Below, piece after piece: positions 1 to 11,569 of a DNA stretch of 64,000 bases (positions within the stretch are counted from its first letter, which is position 1; the number at the start of each line of letters is the position of its first letter). Under the pieces are notes generated by a model. The model worked only from the letters and a program-made list of their open reading frames with translations. It did not search any database and was not told the origin of the DNA. A program made the position numbers and the translations under genes. Location: contig OZ025870.1 of NCBI GenBank assembly GCA_964019415.1, positions 10,357,733-10,421,732 of the forward strand, read 5' to 3'. The stretch comes from Ianthella basta (taxonomy: Eukaryota; Porifera; Demospongiae; Verongiida; Ianthellidae).

Positions 1-21
1 TTAGGTCTTTCTTCCCGGCAG

Positions 22-273
22 GTGTAAAATGTCCTTCTGTCTCGCCTTCCCCAACTGCGTCTCCCAGCTCCAGCAGCAGCAAGACCATCAGCAGTTAGTG
101 TATGAGGTTGAATGCCTACAAGAATTGACCGTATATGTGCGTCACTGCATTTGCTGGCAGCTGGTGAGGATGGCAATTTTTCTATTGTTATTACGAATTG
201 CATGACTAGAGCTTCCTATTTGCCATGGGGAATAATGTATAACCGGCTCCAGGCTGTCTTTAGTGGGGGCTAG
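22..273 (+). CDS. 3' end of a secreted Ig-domain gene (copy 0), cut by window edge
   Basis: Two exons are visible. Exon 3 (22-93, 72 nt) follows a CCCGGCAG acceptor and encodes a Ser/Pro/Thr-rich stalk (VKCPSVSPSP... ending SSSSKTIS) before a GTTAGT donor. Exon 4 (161-273) follows a CTGGCAG acceptor and encodes about 36 residues (TGEDGNFSIVITNC... ending YNRLQAVFSGG) and a TAG stop. The same exons and phases recur in the complete copy at 10171-11079. There exon 4 differs by one whole codon, as expected for real coding sequence. The signal peptide and Ig exons lie left of the window. The function of the C-terminal tail is unknown; no membrane segment is evident. Confidence 0.6.
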
Positions 274-608
274 ATAGAGATTCCTATAGTGACCGCAGAG
301 TTGCTGACTTGAAGACTTAATTTCATTTCATTTATCAATCCTGTCTGGGAATGATCGTGGTCAACAAAACTATAGATGGCTTCAGTGTAAGGAAGCTGTA
401 CATGTATAATGGTTGCACGGCTTGCGATCATCTGTCAGTTTACTAGTGTACAACAAGTATTTCGAGTTAAAAAAACTCAAACTACTTGGTAGCAATCTCC
501 ACATGAATGTTCAGTAGTTTGGGATACAGCAATGCTAATGGTCTGAAATATACATTAAGATGCAATAGACTGTTGGGTTTGCAAGAGTCACCAGAACAGC
601 CACACAGA

Positions 609-623
609 AACACACACACACAG

Positions 624-690
<67 letters not shown>

Positions 691-724
691 CACACACACG
701 CACGCACGCACACACACACACACC
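609..724. repeat. (CA)n microsatellite
   Basis: An almost pure CA/TG dinucleotide run, interrupted by a few CATG/CGCA units. The long Thr/His or Val/Cys reading frames across it are repeat artefacts, not genes. Confidence 0.97.
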
Positions 725-1139
725 GAGTGAGAGAGATGGGGGTAGACACAGAGCGTCAGAGAGCAAGGTCCTCTACCTTTGCACACTTCGGTGCCATGAT
801 TTCCTGAAGTGCACCACACTGTTCTGCTGTCTCAACAAACTCCACAAGGGTAGCTAGCTAGCTTCCCATCATGCACAATATCAGTCTTTTCGGTTAAGAA
901 TCAAGCCAATTTATCCAGGGAAACTCATTGCGCTGGCATATTATAATGAACAAATGGTTCTAAGCCTGCATTAACCAATTAAAAAGCACTAGGCAATAGA
1001 GGAAGCACTATGTCGATAGCGACTCGTCTCAGAGCGCCGCCATTTTAAAATGCCCATTGCTTGGTCTGTGTGTGTCTGTGGTGATACACACCCTGCCATG
1101 ATTCAGAGAATGCCCCATTGTTGCCACTGTTTGGAAGCC

Positions 1140-1345
1140 TTAAACGTTGACTGGCCCATGTGTGTAACTGCATAGTAGGGCAAAACCACCTGGCGGAAAA
1201 ATCGTAGGAACAAGGAGGGCCAGTTCATGCAAAGAGGGGGGGCCAGCCGGTCCATGCAACAAGGAGGAGGCTGGTCCATGCAAAACCCAGGTCATTAACA
1301 TGCACTGACTTTGAATACGTTTTCACCATTCCTACATCTGCCAAC
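1140..1345 (+). repeat. MITE family 1, left-truncated copy
   Basis: The interior of the family (AAACCACCTGGCGG..., GGTCCATGCA units, GGTCATTAACATGC) and the right terminal repeat (CACCATTCCTACATCTGCC) are present. The left terminal repeat is missing. Family 1 is the most abundant dispersed element in the window. Confidence 0.75.
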
Positions 1346-1654
1346 ATTTTGCTGCGCCTCCTACTACTGCATGCCCATTCCAGCTCTTTAGCCCACCCCT
1401 TTACACCCACAGGTACAGCCTTGCAATTTTCTCATCTTTTTGCTTTGTTGCATGTGCTCTGTACACACTTCTACACACTACAGAGTGCAGCTATACATGC
1501 GCCATGGTGCACACTAGACTGCAATTTCTGGCTATTCAGGCTTCCCTCATTAGCACTTCAGTCATGTACATGGATGTATGCATGCAGCATGGTGGTACAG
1601 CGGATTTATGCAACCTTGCAATAGTTCCCACTCTGTCCAATCTATTCACACCTT

Positions 1655-2000
1655 CAAGGAGGATTGAAGGTGAGAATAGATTGGACAGAGTAAGGAATGC
1701 AGATATTAGGGAGAGGTTGAATCAAGAAGGTGTTTTAGATCTGGTGAAAAGGAGGTAGGAGAGTTGGAAGGGCAGACTAGAAGAAATGAGCTTTTAGAAG
1801 ACAACAAAGAAAATGTTTGTTGGAGAGATGGAGGGGAAGAGGCCAAGAGGAAGTCCATGCTTAAGATGGATTGACAATTTTAAATAACCTTATGATAGCT
1901 ACCTATTCTATATGCTAACTCACTGTCTGCTCTGTTTTAGTGTAAGAGGGATGACTCCAGCATTGGAGATAAATCCACTTTCGTGATTGATTGATTGATT
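1655..2000 (+). pseudogene. LINE-like reverse-transcriptase C-terminal fragment
   Basis: The translation contains RLDRVRNADIRERLN, then after a stop a stretch resembling KRPRGSPCLRWID. This matches the pattern around the C-terminus of non-LTR retrotransposon ORF2 proteins (a region with KRPRGRPRLRW). Several stops and shifts show it is dead. It ends in a simple (ATTG)n tail near 1988-2000, as LINE 3' ends often do. It is inserted inside a family-2 foldback repeat, whose halves lie at about 1590-1630 and 2001-2165. Confidence 0.65.
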
Positions 2001-2165
2001 GCAACAGTTCCCATACCTGGGTAGTCGTTACCTAGAATACAAACAGGGTGACATATTTGTACAGTACCAGACAGTACAGTGGTTTGTACAGTACCAGACA
2101 TTATCCTAGGTAACAATTGTCATCAGGGCGGGAAGTGTTGCAAGGTTCATAAATCCGCTGTATAT
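2001..2165. repeat. Foldback family 2, diverged copy
   Basis: Contains the family-2 arms CCCATACCTGGGTAGTCG and, inverted, ...GTTCATAAATCCGCTG. The second arm is degenerate. The partner sequence left of the LINE fragment suggests interruption by insertion. Confidence 0.6.
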
Positions 2166-2323
2166 ATGTACATGGGAACATGTAGCTGGAATGGGCATAT
2201 GCATGCAATAGGACAGTCTTCTGTGGCAACCCTTGTTATTGCACACTCACATGTACAATTGCACTATAATATGCAGGCAGAGAAACGGGATGGTAGCAAG
2301 ACTGCAAGCGCGACAAAATGTTG

Positions 2324-2477
2324 GCAGATGTATGGATGGTGACAACGTATTTAAGGTCAGCGCATGTTAATGACCTGGGTTTTGCATGGACCGACCCTCC
2401 TCCTTATTCCTACGGTTTTTCCGCCAAATGGTTTTGCCCTACCTTGCAGGTACACACTGCACCATCCCTACATCTGC
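2324..2477 (-). repeat. MITE family 1
   Basis: Terminal inverted repeats resembling GCAGATGTAGGGATGGTG flank a core containing GACCTGGGTTTTGCATGG and CCGCCAAATGGTTTTGCC. The orientation is opposite to the copy at 7236-7417. No coding capacity. Confidence 0.8.
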
Positions 2478-3111
2478 CCTTGTTTTTGGAGGAAACATTT
2501 GTACACACCCTTTGTTCCTAGAATTTTAATCTATACATCTGGGTTGTGTTGATGGTTGCTTAGCACAAGTTAATGGTGTTGGGATGACTTTGGGATGACT
2601 TTGTACAAAAACACTTCTGATCCACAAATTCAGTTTGACAGTAAGGCCATCAGTAAGGTACCTTGCACATTGACAAAGTCCTTACTGAAGTGATTGTTGA
2701 AACAAATCTCACGCAACACCAATGACAACATACGTAGAAGTGTATATTACATAGTTGAACAAGGTGTGGCCGTTGCTGGGCACTCACTGGCAAGAGTATT
2801 GAGTACAGACACAACGGGTGATGTGTTTGATCAATGGACTTGTACAGAAATGACTATCCTATGAATACACTGGCATTACAGGTGGCGACCACTGGCTAAC
2901 TTTGCTTTCATGCCATCACCTCCAACTCTTGATGCTAAAGTAGTGCTAAGGTTAATGGGAACATACATTTTGTGTTGTCATGCTGTGGCCCAAAGCTAAG
3001 ATAAGCACAGCATGATGTAATAACAATCGTAAATGATCGTGTCCCTAAAAGTGATCTCATACCATCTGTCTATGGTGCATGTGCGTATGCATGTACAGTG
3101 CAGGGAACCAC

Positions 3112-3610
3112 CTGCCATCAAGAAGAAAGCGAGCGCTGATGAGGTCTTCCAGGACAGGCTGGAGATCATGAACAATCTTTAGGTAGCTTAGCTTTGATGC
3201 CTTGAACCAACGATGGTTTCGCAGAAAGAGGCGGACATACAACTGCTGGGATGCTTCTAAGAGTGTTTGTGGTGATGGTAGTAGTGTGGGGAGGGGGTGG
3301 GGTACTTCAATGGCACTAGCACGTATAAAGCTAAGCTTTGCGTACTTCATATACACGATGCATGTGATACGGAATCATACTGCTCTACACCCTACCTACC
3401 TGGTAGGTTGGAGAAGTTGCAAAGAAGCGATAGCATTTCCTCTGAGAACAAGCTCGAGTTGTGCGCATTCTGCAAGACGTGATTCAGAATAGTAAGGAAG
3501 TTACGCAGGTAATAGGGCACCCTGGGACTGCCTGAAGCCTTCCGCTTGCTTGGGGAGTCGTACAGCTCGTCATCACTGAGTGGCTCAGAACCTACTTCTA
3601 CGGCCGCCAT
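3112..3610 (-). pseudogene. FAN1: FAN1-like nuclease, N-terminal two-exon fragment (unit 1)
   Basis: FAN1 is a structure-specific nuclease of DNA interstrand-crosslink repair. Exon 1 (3610 down to 3400) starts at ATG and encodes MAAVEVGSEPLSDDELYDSP, then the FAN1 segment VPYYLRNFLTILNHVLQN. It ends in a CAG|GTAGGT donor. Exon 2 (3256 down to 3112) follows a CTCTTAG acceptor and encodes EASQQLYVRLFLRNHRWFK through HDLQPVLEDLISARF. Phases join correctly (70 codons+1, then 145 nt). These correspond to the region of vertebrate FAN1 just before its winged-helix/SAP and nuclease domains, with the landmarks PYYLRSFL and LYVRLFQRK. No SAP, TPR or VRR-NUC exon follows within the window, so this is a truncated gene piece rather than a working nuclease, although both exons are open. 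It is divergent to the Ig gene. An upstream in-frame ATG at 3631 is an alternative start. Confidence 0.8.
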
Positions 3611-3615
3611 TGTGA

Positions 3616-3623
3616 TGACGTCA
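3616..3623. promoter_or_regulatory. CRE palindrome TGACGTCA between FAN1-like and Ig genes
   Basis: A perfect 8-bp CRE/ATF-type palindrome lies 6 bp upstream of the FAN1-like ATG. The same site sits at the same place in units 2, 3 and 4. A TATATATA stretch lies at about 3655. The regulatory role is inferred from motif and position only. Confidence 0.45.
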
Positions 3624-3775
3624 CGAGACACATAACGTCATCAGTCTCCCACGCTATATATATAGCTAACACTACACTCACTTTACAGTACAAAGCTGTC
3701 GCATGCACGAGCTTGGGTCCAGGGATCGAGGGAGCAGTTGTTGCACAAGTCCGCTATTAAATTAATTATGTTAAA

Positions 3776-5368
3776 GCTAGCAGGGCGCCCGCCTTCGGCG
3801 GGCTTCTGCTACGGCGAGTCGCACGACAGCGAGTCAGGCCCAGGCTGATTCGAAGAATCTACGCTGTTAGCAACGGAGGGTAGCAGCTACAACGACGACC
3901 GAGTTTAAATTCGATTGTTGCCGGGACGACAGCGAATCACACCGCCCGATAACCAGAAATCAAGGAACGCTAATTAATAAAATGGCCGTCTTCCGCGAAC
4001 AATAAAAACCGGAAATTGAAGGATATCTCTTAGGAACTGCAAGGCGGGCCATTTCAACTTGTGGAGGACACTTCTGGAGCCCCACTTTATAATCCCTGAG
4101 AGTTTGGTGGCGTTCTGTTCCGTAGTTGTCGCGCACAAAAGCGAACAAAAACAAACTAACGAACTGAATTATAAAATTACGTTTCCTCCAAAAACAAGGG
4201 CAGATGTAGGGATGGTGCAGTGTGTCTCTGAAGGGCATGACAAACCACCTGGCAGAAAAACCGTAGGAACAAGGAGGAGAGCCAGTCCATGCAAAGAGGG
4301 GGACCAGCCTGTCCACGCAAAACCCATGCAGGTCATTAACATCACCGACTTTCAATACATTTGCACCATCCCTACATCTGGCAACATTTTGCCGCGCCTC
4401 CTGCTAGTTACTGTGTAACCATTCCATTCAGTTTCCCCTTTACACTTACAGGTACAGCCTTAATACAATTTGCCCATCTTTCTGCTTTGCTGTGCACTAT
4501 CTTCTCTTTCCACTAGGTAGTCCCTGCAAATTGCTTGCTATTCAATCTACTTCGCTGTGCTCTAGAATCTAGGACCTCCTACTCTTCCAATTCTTTATGT
4601 GTTTTCATGTAATTAAGTATCAGTTACAGGCTTTCATATTCACCTCTTATGTAGCCATCTTGCTCTGCCATGAGACCCAAGCAAACCACTAAGCTCATCT
4701 GCAGTGGCAATACTTACCATAGTTGTTCACTACATCGCTGTCTGCAAACCACCACACCCACTTTCATGCCCACACTGTTTAGCTGCATACAGCTTGGTGA
4801 TGTGTACATGGGAAGATGCATAGCTGGAATGGGCATGCAATCTTAATCACCTGCATGTAGTAGCCCTTTAGCTGTTAATGACACAATTGCATAACAACAT
4901 GCAGGTGGAGAAATAGGGGATGGTAGCAAGACCGCAAGTGCAGCAAAATGTTGCCAGATGTAGGGATGGTGCAAATGTATTCAAAGCCAGACCGGAGAAT
5001 TGTCACATGCCATACTACGTCGCAGCACTCCCTAACCTACAAAAGGCACTAGCCAGGAAGAGGGCGAGAAGAACTGCGAATGATTTGTTGCCTTACTTCT
5101 TGTCGTTCTTGAGCTACAGCTGACGGAGAAGAAGATAAAGAATAAGAACACGAAACACAGAAAATGACGACGATGCTTTCTACCCAATGACGCGCTTGCG
5201 CTTGGAAATAAGGTTAGCTCTGAATACTGTACAGCCTTACTTCTTCATAGACTGCTTCTTTCGCCGGCTCTTAGTTCTGCTCAGGAGTAGCACTACTTTT
5301 TGCTTGTATTACAGCATACAAACCACCACCATCCCTACATAGACAGCACTACCATGCTGTCTGATATA
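3776..5368. repeat. 1.6-kb insertion separating FAN1-like and Ig genes in unit 1; no gene seen
   Basis: In unit 2 the sequence runs directly from ...TTATGTTA into the Ig 5' region (...ACGCAAACCTCACC). Here about 1.6 kb intervenes. It holds a GC-rich start with a strong UUCG-loop hairpin (3787-3803, GCCCGCC/GGCGGGC), a family-1 MITE (4200-4382) and part of another (4800-4990). The rest (about 5000-5368) shows no recognisable gene. Confidence 0.6.
4200..4382 (+). repeat. MITE family 1
   Basis: Both terminal repeats are present (GCAGATGTAGGGATGGTG at the left, CACCATCCCTACATCTGG at the right), around the usual GGTCATTAACAT core. Confidence 0.85.
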
Positions 5369-5474
5369 GATACCGTAACGCAAACCTCACCTGACTTCCT
5401 GCTGCACTAGAATCACAAATTCGTCACGAGCAGCAGCTTCCAGAGTGTTTGGTAAAGCTTTGGTCGACGAGAAC

Positions 5475-6302
5475 ATGCGCCAAAGGCAACTTTCATTTAT
5501 TCTTCTATGCTTACCTTGCCTTGGTAAGAAGAGCAGTTGTAGAATGCATCTAGTAATTGTTTCTTTGTTACTGCCTGCTGCAGCGATGGAGCGACACTTT
5601 ATTGCCTGTTCCCTTCTCCCCTCATCCCTTCCACTTCCATCCAGCACTCTCCATAGCTACTAAGCCATGTGTGTTGAGTTTTCACGCAACTGATAAGCAG
5701 AAACAACGTGCTGTGTTCACAGGTCTCCTGCTTGACGAGAGTGCTACAGTTTTTGGTACCGCCATGGGACAGAAACTGACTTGTGTCTGCAATGAAACTA
5801 CAACCCCGTCTCCAGTACATTGGTTAGATAGGAATGGCAAGGTGCTTCCCGAACTAAAGAAGGCGGTCTTCTACAGGCTGGATGGACAGCTGTTCAACTC
5901 CACATCAAGAACAGATTTTCTTGTGAGGAGACAGGAGTGTATACATGTGTTATTGGAGAAAGTAGAAGGAACGTAGTGGTAACTCCAGTAGGTATGTTAC
6001 GGACATAGTTGCAATTGCTTTGGTAGGAGACCCTCACACAATGTAGTGCCAGCTTCACATGAAATATGCCCATTTGGTGTCTCTCTTCCTGGCAGGTGTA
6101 GAATGTCCTTCTGTCTCGCCTTCCCCAACTGTGTCTCCCAGCTCCAGCAGCAGCAAGACCATCAGCAGTGAGTGTATGAGGATGAATGCCAACAGGAATT
6201 GACTGTGTAAGCGTGTCACTGCATTTGCTGGCAGCTGGCGAGGATGGCAACTTTTCTATTATCATTACGAATTGCATGACTAGAGCTTCCTTTTTGCCAT
6301 AG
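5475..6302 (+). pseudogene. Secreted Ig-domain gene, copy 1 (frameshifted)
   Basis: Same four-exon plan as the complete copy at 10171. Exon 1 (5475-5523) encodes the signal peptide MRQRQLSFILLCLPCLG. Exon 2 (5645-5991) is the Ig exon, exon 3 (6096-6167) the Ser/Pro stalk, and exon 4 starts at 6235. Exon 2 has a 25-nt deletion after the codons for YRLD near 5880, which shifts the frame before the second Ig cysteine. Exon 4 has a Trp-to-stop change (TAG at 6300-6302). Before the deletion the first Ig half (KLTCVCNETT...PVHWLDRNGK) is intact. Two independent lesions make this a pseudogene. Confidence 0.8.
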
Positions 6303-6518
6303 GGAATAATGTATAACCAGCGCCAGGCTGTCTGTAGTGAGGCTAGATGGAGATTCATATAGTGACCGCAGAGTTGTTGACTTGTAGACTTAATTTCATT
6401 TCATTTATCAATCCTGTGTGGGAATGATCATGATCAACAAAACTATAGATGGCTTCAGTGCAAGGAAGCTGCACTTGTATAATTGTTGCATGGCTTGACT
6501 TTGATCATCTGTCAGTTT

Positions 6519-6847
6519 ACTAGTGTATAAACATTCCTGTAGAATTAAAAGGAATTTAGGAATGGCCAGCAGAAAAAGCATAGAAACAAGCAACAGTAAC
6601 TCAACGCCATGATGAACCACATTGCCATGAAGTTCGCTATGCATTCCTAATTTCTGGGTACAGCTACATAGGCCCAAATGCCTAGCTAGCTAGTCCCATG
6701 TAACTACAAGGAAATTAGGAATGCATAGCGAACTTCACGCCACTGTGGTTCATCATGGTGTTGAGTTACTGTTGCTTGTTTCTATGCTATTTTCTGCTGG
6801 CCATTCTTAAATCCCTTTTAATTCTAAAGGAATTTTCATACACTAGT
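6519..6847. repeat. Foldback MITE family 3
   Basis: Inverted arms of roughly 130 bp begin and end ACTAGTGTATA.../...TATACACTAGT, with inner landmarks GGAATGGCCAGCAG and CTGCTGGCCATTC. The loop is about 6656-6709. It lies downstream of the Ig gene, as do the copies at 31933 and 63026, so it was duplicated with the unit. Confidence 0.85.
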
Positions 6848-7235
6848 TTGTACAGTTTTTGCACATTCAAAAGACTATGGTAAAATCTAATAGATATCAG
6901 CGCTGACTAATACCCCTTCCTTAAATTAGCTGAAGATTGTGGAGAGCATCGAGCAGTTACGCCACTTTAGATGAAGCGGCTGCCGTGTACCGTATAGTAT
7001 ACCAGTGCAACAAAATGGCAGCATTGGGGTATCTTTAATACAGTTCTGCCACCTTAGTCTGCATCACAACTAACTCTCAGCCAAATTCAAACATAGGTAA
7101 TTGTAACACATCTTTGACCCACCTGCCACAGCATACCTTAGGCTGCCTTCAAAGTTGACTGGCCCATGAGTAATTTGCATTCCATAAAAAGTAGAGAAAA
7201 AATGGTGTGTAAAAATGTTTCCTCCAAACACAAGG

Positions 7236-7417
7236 GCAAATGTAGGGATGGTGCAGTGTGTACCTACAAGGTATGGCAAAAAACCACCTGGCTGAAAAAC
7301 CGTAGGAACAAGGAGGAGGGCTGGTTAATGCAAAGAAGGGGGCCAGCCGGTCCATGCAAAACCCAGGTCATTAACATGCGCTGACTTTGAATACATTTTC
7401 ACCATCCCTACATCTGC
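7236..7417 (+). repeat. MITE family 1
   Basis: The termini GCAAATGTAGGGATGGTG and CACCATCCCTACATCTGC are inverted repeats of one another with one mismatch. The core has GGTCCATGCAAAACCCAGG. Confidence 0.85.
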
Positions 7418-7844
7418 CAACAGTTTGCTGTGCCTCCTACTACTGCATGCCCATTCCAGCTCTTCAGCTTCCCCTTTACACCCACAGGTACAGCCTTACA
7501 ATTTTCCTATCTTTCTGCCTTGTTGCATGTGCTCTGTACACTAGTTATTAGGTTTATCTTTGCAAATTCCTTGCTACTCAAAACTACTTTGCTGTGCTCT
7601 AGAATCAAGGCCCTCCTGCTCTTCCATGCAATCCATTACGTGTTTCGATGTAACAGCTAGCTGCAGGACCCATATTCTTGAATTCATTACTTATGTAACT
7701 ATGTATCTTGCTCTGCCCTAAGTTTGAGACCCTGGAAAATCACCCAGCTCAGCTACTAGTACATGTTCTTGCTTACCATTGCTCTTCACCACATTGCTGC
7801 CTGCGAACCGGTGCACCCACTTTCAGGCCTTCTCTGTTTGGCTC

Positions 7845-7991
7845 TACAATGTTAAAACAGTGGTGGTTTCAGGCCATGGCCACAAGTGGTGGTTCTCAGG
7901 GACAAGCAGTGGTTTCAAACAACCACTGTAACACCTATAATCCCTGAGAAACACCAATGGTGGTCTGAATCCAACACTGTTTTACAGTGTA
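7845..7991. repeat. Small MITE with ACTGTTTTA-type ends
   Basis: The ends TACAATGTTAAAACAGTG and CACTGTTTTACAGTGTA form imperfect terminal inverted repeats. The inside has GTGGTTTCAGGCCATGG and an inverted CCACTG pair. Truncated relatives are at about 29040-29168 and 56385-56490. Confidence 0.6.
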
Positions 7992-8690
7992 CACCAGCAC
8001 AAACATTGTACTGTTGCGTTCGCAGGCACCATAAGCATACAAAGTGGACAGTTGCTCAAGTCAATGATTAGGCAAGGCAGGACTGGCAAATGCAGTACAA
8101 AGATCTTATTTATAGGCTTCTGTCGTGAATGTTCTAGAGTACACAGATCAAGTCATGTCTGTCAAATCATGCCAATAACATATAGGTGTCTAGAAAGTTC
8201 GGCATCATCTCTTGTCAATGGGCTCACAACACCCTCCTCTCCTTAACTCTGGCTTTCTCCGGAAGCACTACGTATCTACACCATAGCGCTCAGGCTGATG
8301 TCTCTGGCAATTGTTCCTTCTTGGTTGCTGACTAGTGGTTGCTTCACTGTCAACACTTGCGAAGTTCAAACTAACTCCCTATATCCAGGATGCAAATGGC
8401 TTCTACAGTGTACAGAGTGCAGCTGTACATGCGCCATGGTGCACACAAGACTGCAATTTTTAACTATTCAGGCTTCCCTCATTAGCGCTTCAGTCATGTA
8501 CATGGTTGTTTGCATGCAGCATGGTGGTATATATGTACATGGGAACATGTAGCTTGAATGGGCATATGCATGCAATAGCATAGTCTCCTGTGGAAACCCT
8601 TGCTATTGCACGCTCACATGTACAACTGCACTATAATACGTAGGCGGAGAATTGGGATGGTAGCAAGACCGCAAGCGCGGCAAAATGTTG

Positions 8691-8844
8691 GCAGATGTAC
8701 GGATGGTGAAAATGTATTCAAAGTTAGTGCATGTTAATGACCTGGGTTTTGCATGGACCGGCTCTCCTCCTTGTTCCTACGGTCTTTCCGCCAGGTGGTT
8801 TTGCCATACATTGCAGGTACTTACTGCACCATCCCTACATCTGC
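8691..8844 (-). repeat. MITE family 1
   Basis: Begins GCAGATGTACGGATGGTG and ends CACCATCCCTACATCTGC. Followed by the family's usual flank (TTTGGAGGAAACA...). Confidence 0.85.
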
Positions 8845-9479
8845 CCTTGTTTTTGGAGGAAACATATATACACACCCTTTGTTCCTTGAATTTTAATCCA
8901 TACATCTGGGGTGTGTTGATGGTTGCTTAGCACAAGTTAATGGTGCTGGGATGACGATTCTTACATTTCCACTTTGTACAAAAACACTTCTGATCCACAA
9001 ATTCTGTTTGTCAGTAAGGCCTTCAGTAAGGTACCTTGCACATTGACAAGGTCCACTCTGAAGTGATTGTTTAAACACATCTCACGCAACACCAATGACA
9101 ACATACGTAGAAGTGTATATTACATAGTTGAACAAGGTGTGGCCGTTGCTGGGCACTCACTGGCACAAGTACAGACACACAACGGGTGACATGTTTGATC
9201 AATGGACTTGTACAGAAATAGCCATCCTATGAACACACTGGCATCACAGGAAGCGACCACTGGCTAACTTTGTTTTCATGCCATCACTTCCAACTCTTGA
9301 TGCTAAAGTAGTGCTAAGGTTAATGGGAGCATACATTTTGTGTTGTCATGCTGTGGCCCAAAGCTAAGATAAGCACAGCATGATGTAATAACAATCGTAA
9401 ATGATCGTGTCCATAAAAGTGATCTCTTACCATCTGTCTATGGTGCATGTGCGTATGCATGTACAGTGCAGGGAACCAC

Positions 9480-9891
9480 CTACCATCAAGAAGAAAGTGT
9501 GCGCTGATGAGGTCTTCCAGGACAGGTTGGAGATCATGAACAATCTTTGGGTAGCTTAGCTTTGATGCCTTGAACCAACGATGGTTTCGCAGAAAGAGGC
9601 GGACATACAACTTCTGGGATGCTTCTAAGAGTGTTTGTGGTGGTGGTAGTAGTGTGGGGAGGGGGTGGGGTACTTCAATGGCACTAGCACGTATAAAGCT
9701 AAGCTTTGCGTACTTCATATACACGATGCATGCGACACGGAATCATACAGTTCTACACCCTACCTACCTTGTAGGTCGGAGAAGTTGCGAAGAAGCGATA
9801 GCATTTCCTCTGAGAACAAGCTCGAGTTTGCTTGGGGAGTCGTACAGCTCGTCATCACTGAGTGGCTCGAACCTACCTTTACGGCCGCCAT
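9480..9891 (-). pseudogene. FAN1-like N-terminal fragment (unit 2), exon 1 deleted internally
   Basis: Exon 2 (9624 down to 9480) is intact and encodes EASQKLYVRLFLRNHRWFK...LEDLISAHF, with proper splice sites. Exon 1 (9891 down to 9768) is only 124 nt against 211 nt in unit 1. About 90 bp covering the GSPRVPYYLRNFLTILNHV segment is missing, so the core FAN1 motif and the reading frame are lost. The CRE palindrome upstream is retained. It was presumably duplicated together with the neighbouring Ig gene. Confidence 0.75.
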
Positions 9892-9896
9892 TGTGA

Positions 9897-9904
9897 TGAC
9901 GTCA
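9897..9904. promoter_or_regulatory. CRE palindrome TGACGTCA (unit 2)
   Basis: Same position relative to the FAN1-like ATG as in unit 1, in the interval between the divergent genes. Function inferred. Confidence 0.4.
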
Positions 9905-10170
9905 CCAGACGCTTAAGGCCAACAGTCGCCCACACTATAGCTAACATTACACTCACTGTACAGTATAAAACTGTTGCATGCACGAGCTTGGGTCCAGGGA
10001 TCGAGGGAACATTTGTTGCACAAGTCCGCTATTATGTTAATTATGTTACAATGCTGCTACGCAAACCTCACCTGACTTCCTTCATGCACTATATAAAGAA
10101 TCACTAATTCGTCACAAGCAGCAGCTCTCTGAAATTCAGATTGTTCCGTGAAGCCTAGGTCGACGAGAAC

Positions 10171-11079
10171 ATGCACCAAAGGCAACTTTCATTTATTCTT
10201 CTATGCTTATCCTGCCTTGGTAAGAAGAGCAGTTGTAGAATGCATCTAGTAATTGTTTGTTCGTTACCGCTTACTGCAGCGACGGAGCGACACTTTATTG
10301 TCTGTTCCCTTCTCCCCACTCCCCTTCCACCTCCATCCAGCACTCTCCGTAGCTACTAAACCATGTGTGTTGAGTTTCCATGCGACTGGTAAGCAGAAAC
10401 AACGCGCTGTGTTCACAGCTCTCCCGCTTGACGAGAGTGCTGCAGTTTTCGGTACAGCCATGGGACAGAAACTGACTTGCGTCTGCAACGAAACTACAAC
10501 CCCCTCTCCAGTGCATTGGTTAGATAGGAATGACAAGGTGCTTCCCAAACTAAAGAAGGCGGTCTACTACAGGCTGGATCACGAGCTTAAGAGGAAGAAG
10601 TCGGGGACAGCTGTTCAACTTCGCGTCAAGAACGGATTTTCTTGTGCTGAGGCTGGAGTGTATACATGTGTTATTGGAGAAAGTAGAAGGAGCATATTGG
10701 TAACTCCAGTAGGTATGTAATGGACATGGTTGCGATTGCTTTGATAGGAGACCCACACACACTGTAGTGCCAGCTTCACATGAAATATGCCCAAGGCATT
10801 TGGTGTCTTTCTTCCCGGCAGGTGTAGAATGTCCTTCTGTCTCGCCTTCCCCAACTGTGTCTCCCAGCTCCAGCAGCAGCAAGACCATCAGTAGTGAGTG
10901 TATGAAGATGAATGCCTACAAGAATTAACTGTGTATGTGTGTCACTGCATTTGCTGGCAGCTGGTGAGGATAGCAACTTTTCTATTGTTATCATTACGAA
11001 TTGCATGACTAGAGCTTCCTTTTTGCCATGGGGAATAATGTATAATCGGCGCCAGGCTGTCTTTAGTGCGGCTAGATAG
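10171..11079 (+). CDS. Secreted single-Ig-domain protein, copy 2 (intact)
   Basis: Predicted 203-aa protein from four exons: 10171-10219, 10341-10712, 10822-10893 and 10961-11079. All junctions are GT-AG and in phase. Exon 1 is a signal peptide (MHQRQLSFILLCLSCLG). Exon 2 is one Ig-like domain: first Cys in KLTCVCNETT, the invariant Trp in PVHWLDRN, and the D/E-A-G-x-Y-x-C signature in CAEAGVYTCVIGES. A Lys-rich loop (HELKRKKSG) precedes the last strands. Exon 3 is a Ser/Pro/Thr-rich stalk. Exon 4 encodes about 39 residues ending VFSAAR. No membrane helix is seen, so it is probably secreted. This is the best-preserved member of the family and is divergent to a FAN1-like fragment. The ligand is unknown. 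Exon 4 is the least certain part. Confidence 0.75.
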
Positions 11080-11569
11080 AGATTCATATAGTGACCGCAG
11101 AGTTGTTGACTTGTAGACTTAATTTCATTTCGTTGTCAATCCTGTCTGGGAATGATCATGATCGAGATAAACTATAGATGGCTTCAGTGCAAGGAAGCTG
11201 CACTTGTATAATTGTTGCATGGCTTGCCTTCGATCTATAAGTAATCATCTGTCAGTTTATTGTTTTCGTTTTGTCATTCTGTTGTATATATGGCTTTGTG
11301 TCCTGCTTCTGATGCTATGTTGGTATGTTTATATAATATGTTAACTGTGATAGTATAACTGTCCTTGCATTTATATAATAATGTATTGACGGAAGTATTG
11401 AAGATAGGGAATTTATATTGTCGTTCATTCTGTTTGCCTCTTTCACGCCGGAAAGACCGAGGGAAGGGCTTTGAAACCGGCTTCCAAATGTCGCTCCGCG
11501 CAGAGCATAGGCGTCTTCTGCCTTTGAAAGTTGTAGATCAGGCAACCACACCACCTCTGGTCTCAGAAA

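Noticed and set aside
482-857. Long open frames of Thr/His or Val/Cys repeats
   Set aside because: They are readings of the (CA)n tract. The same applies to those at 21.9-22.6, 36.5-37.0 and 47.1-47.4 kb.
3787-3803. GCCCGCC-TTCG-GGCGGGC hairpin as a bacterial-type terminator
   Set aside because: There is no U-tract and the context is a eukaryotic repeat insertion.
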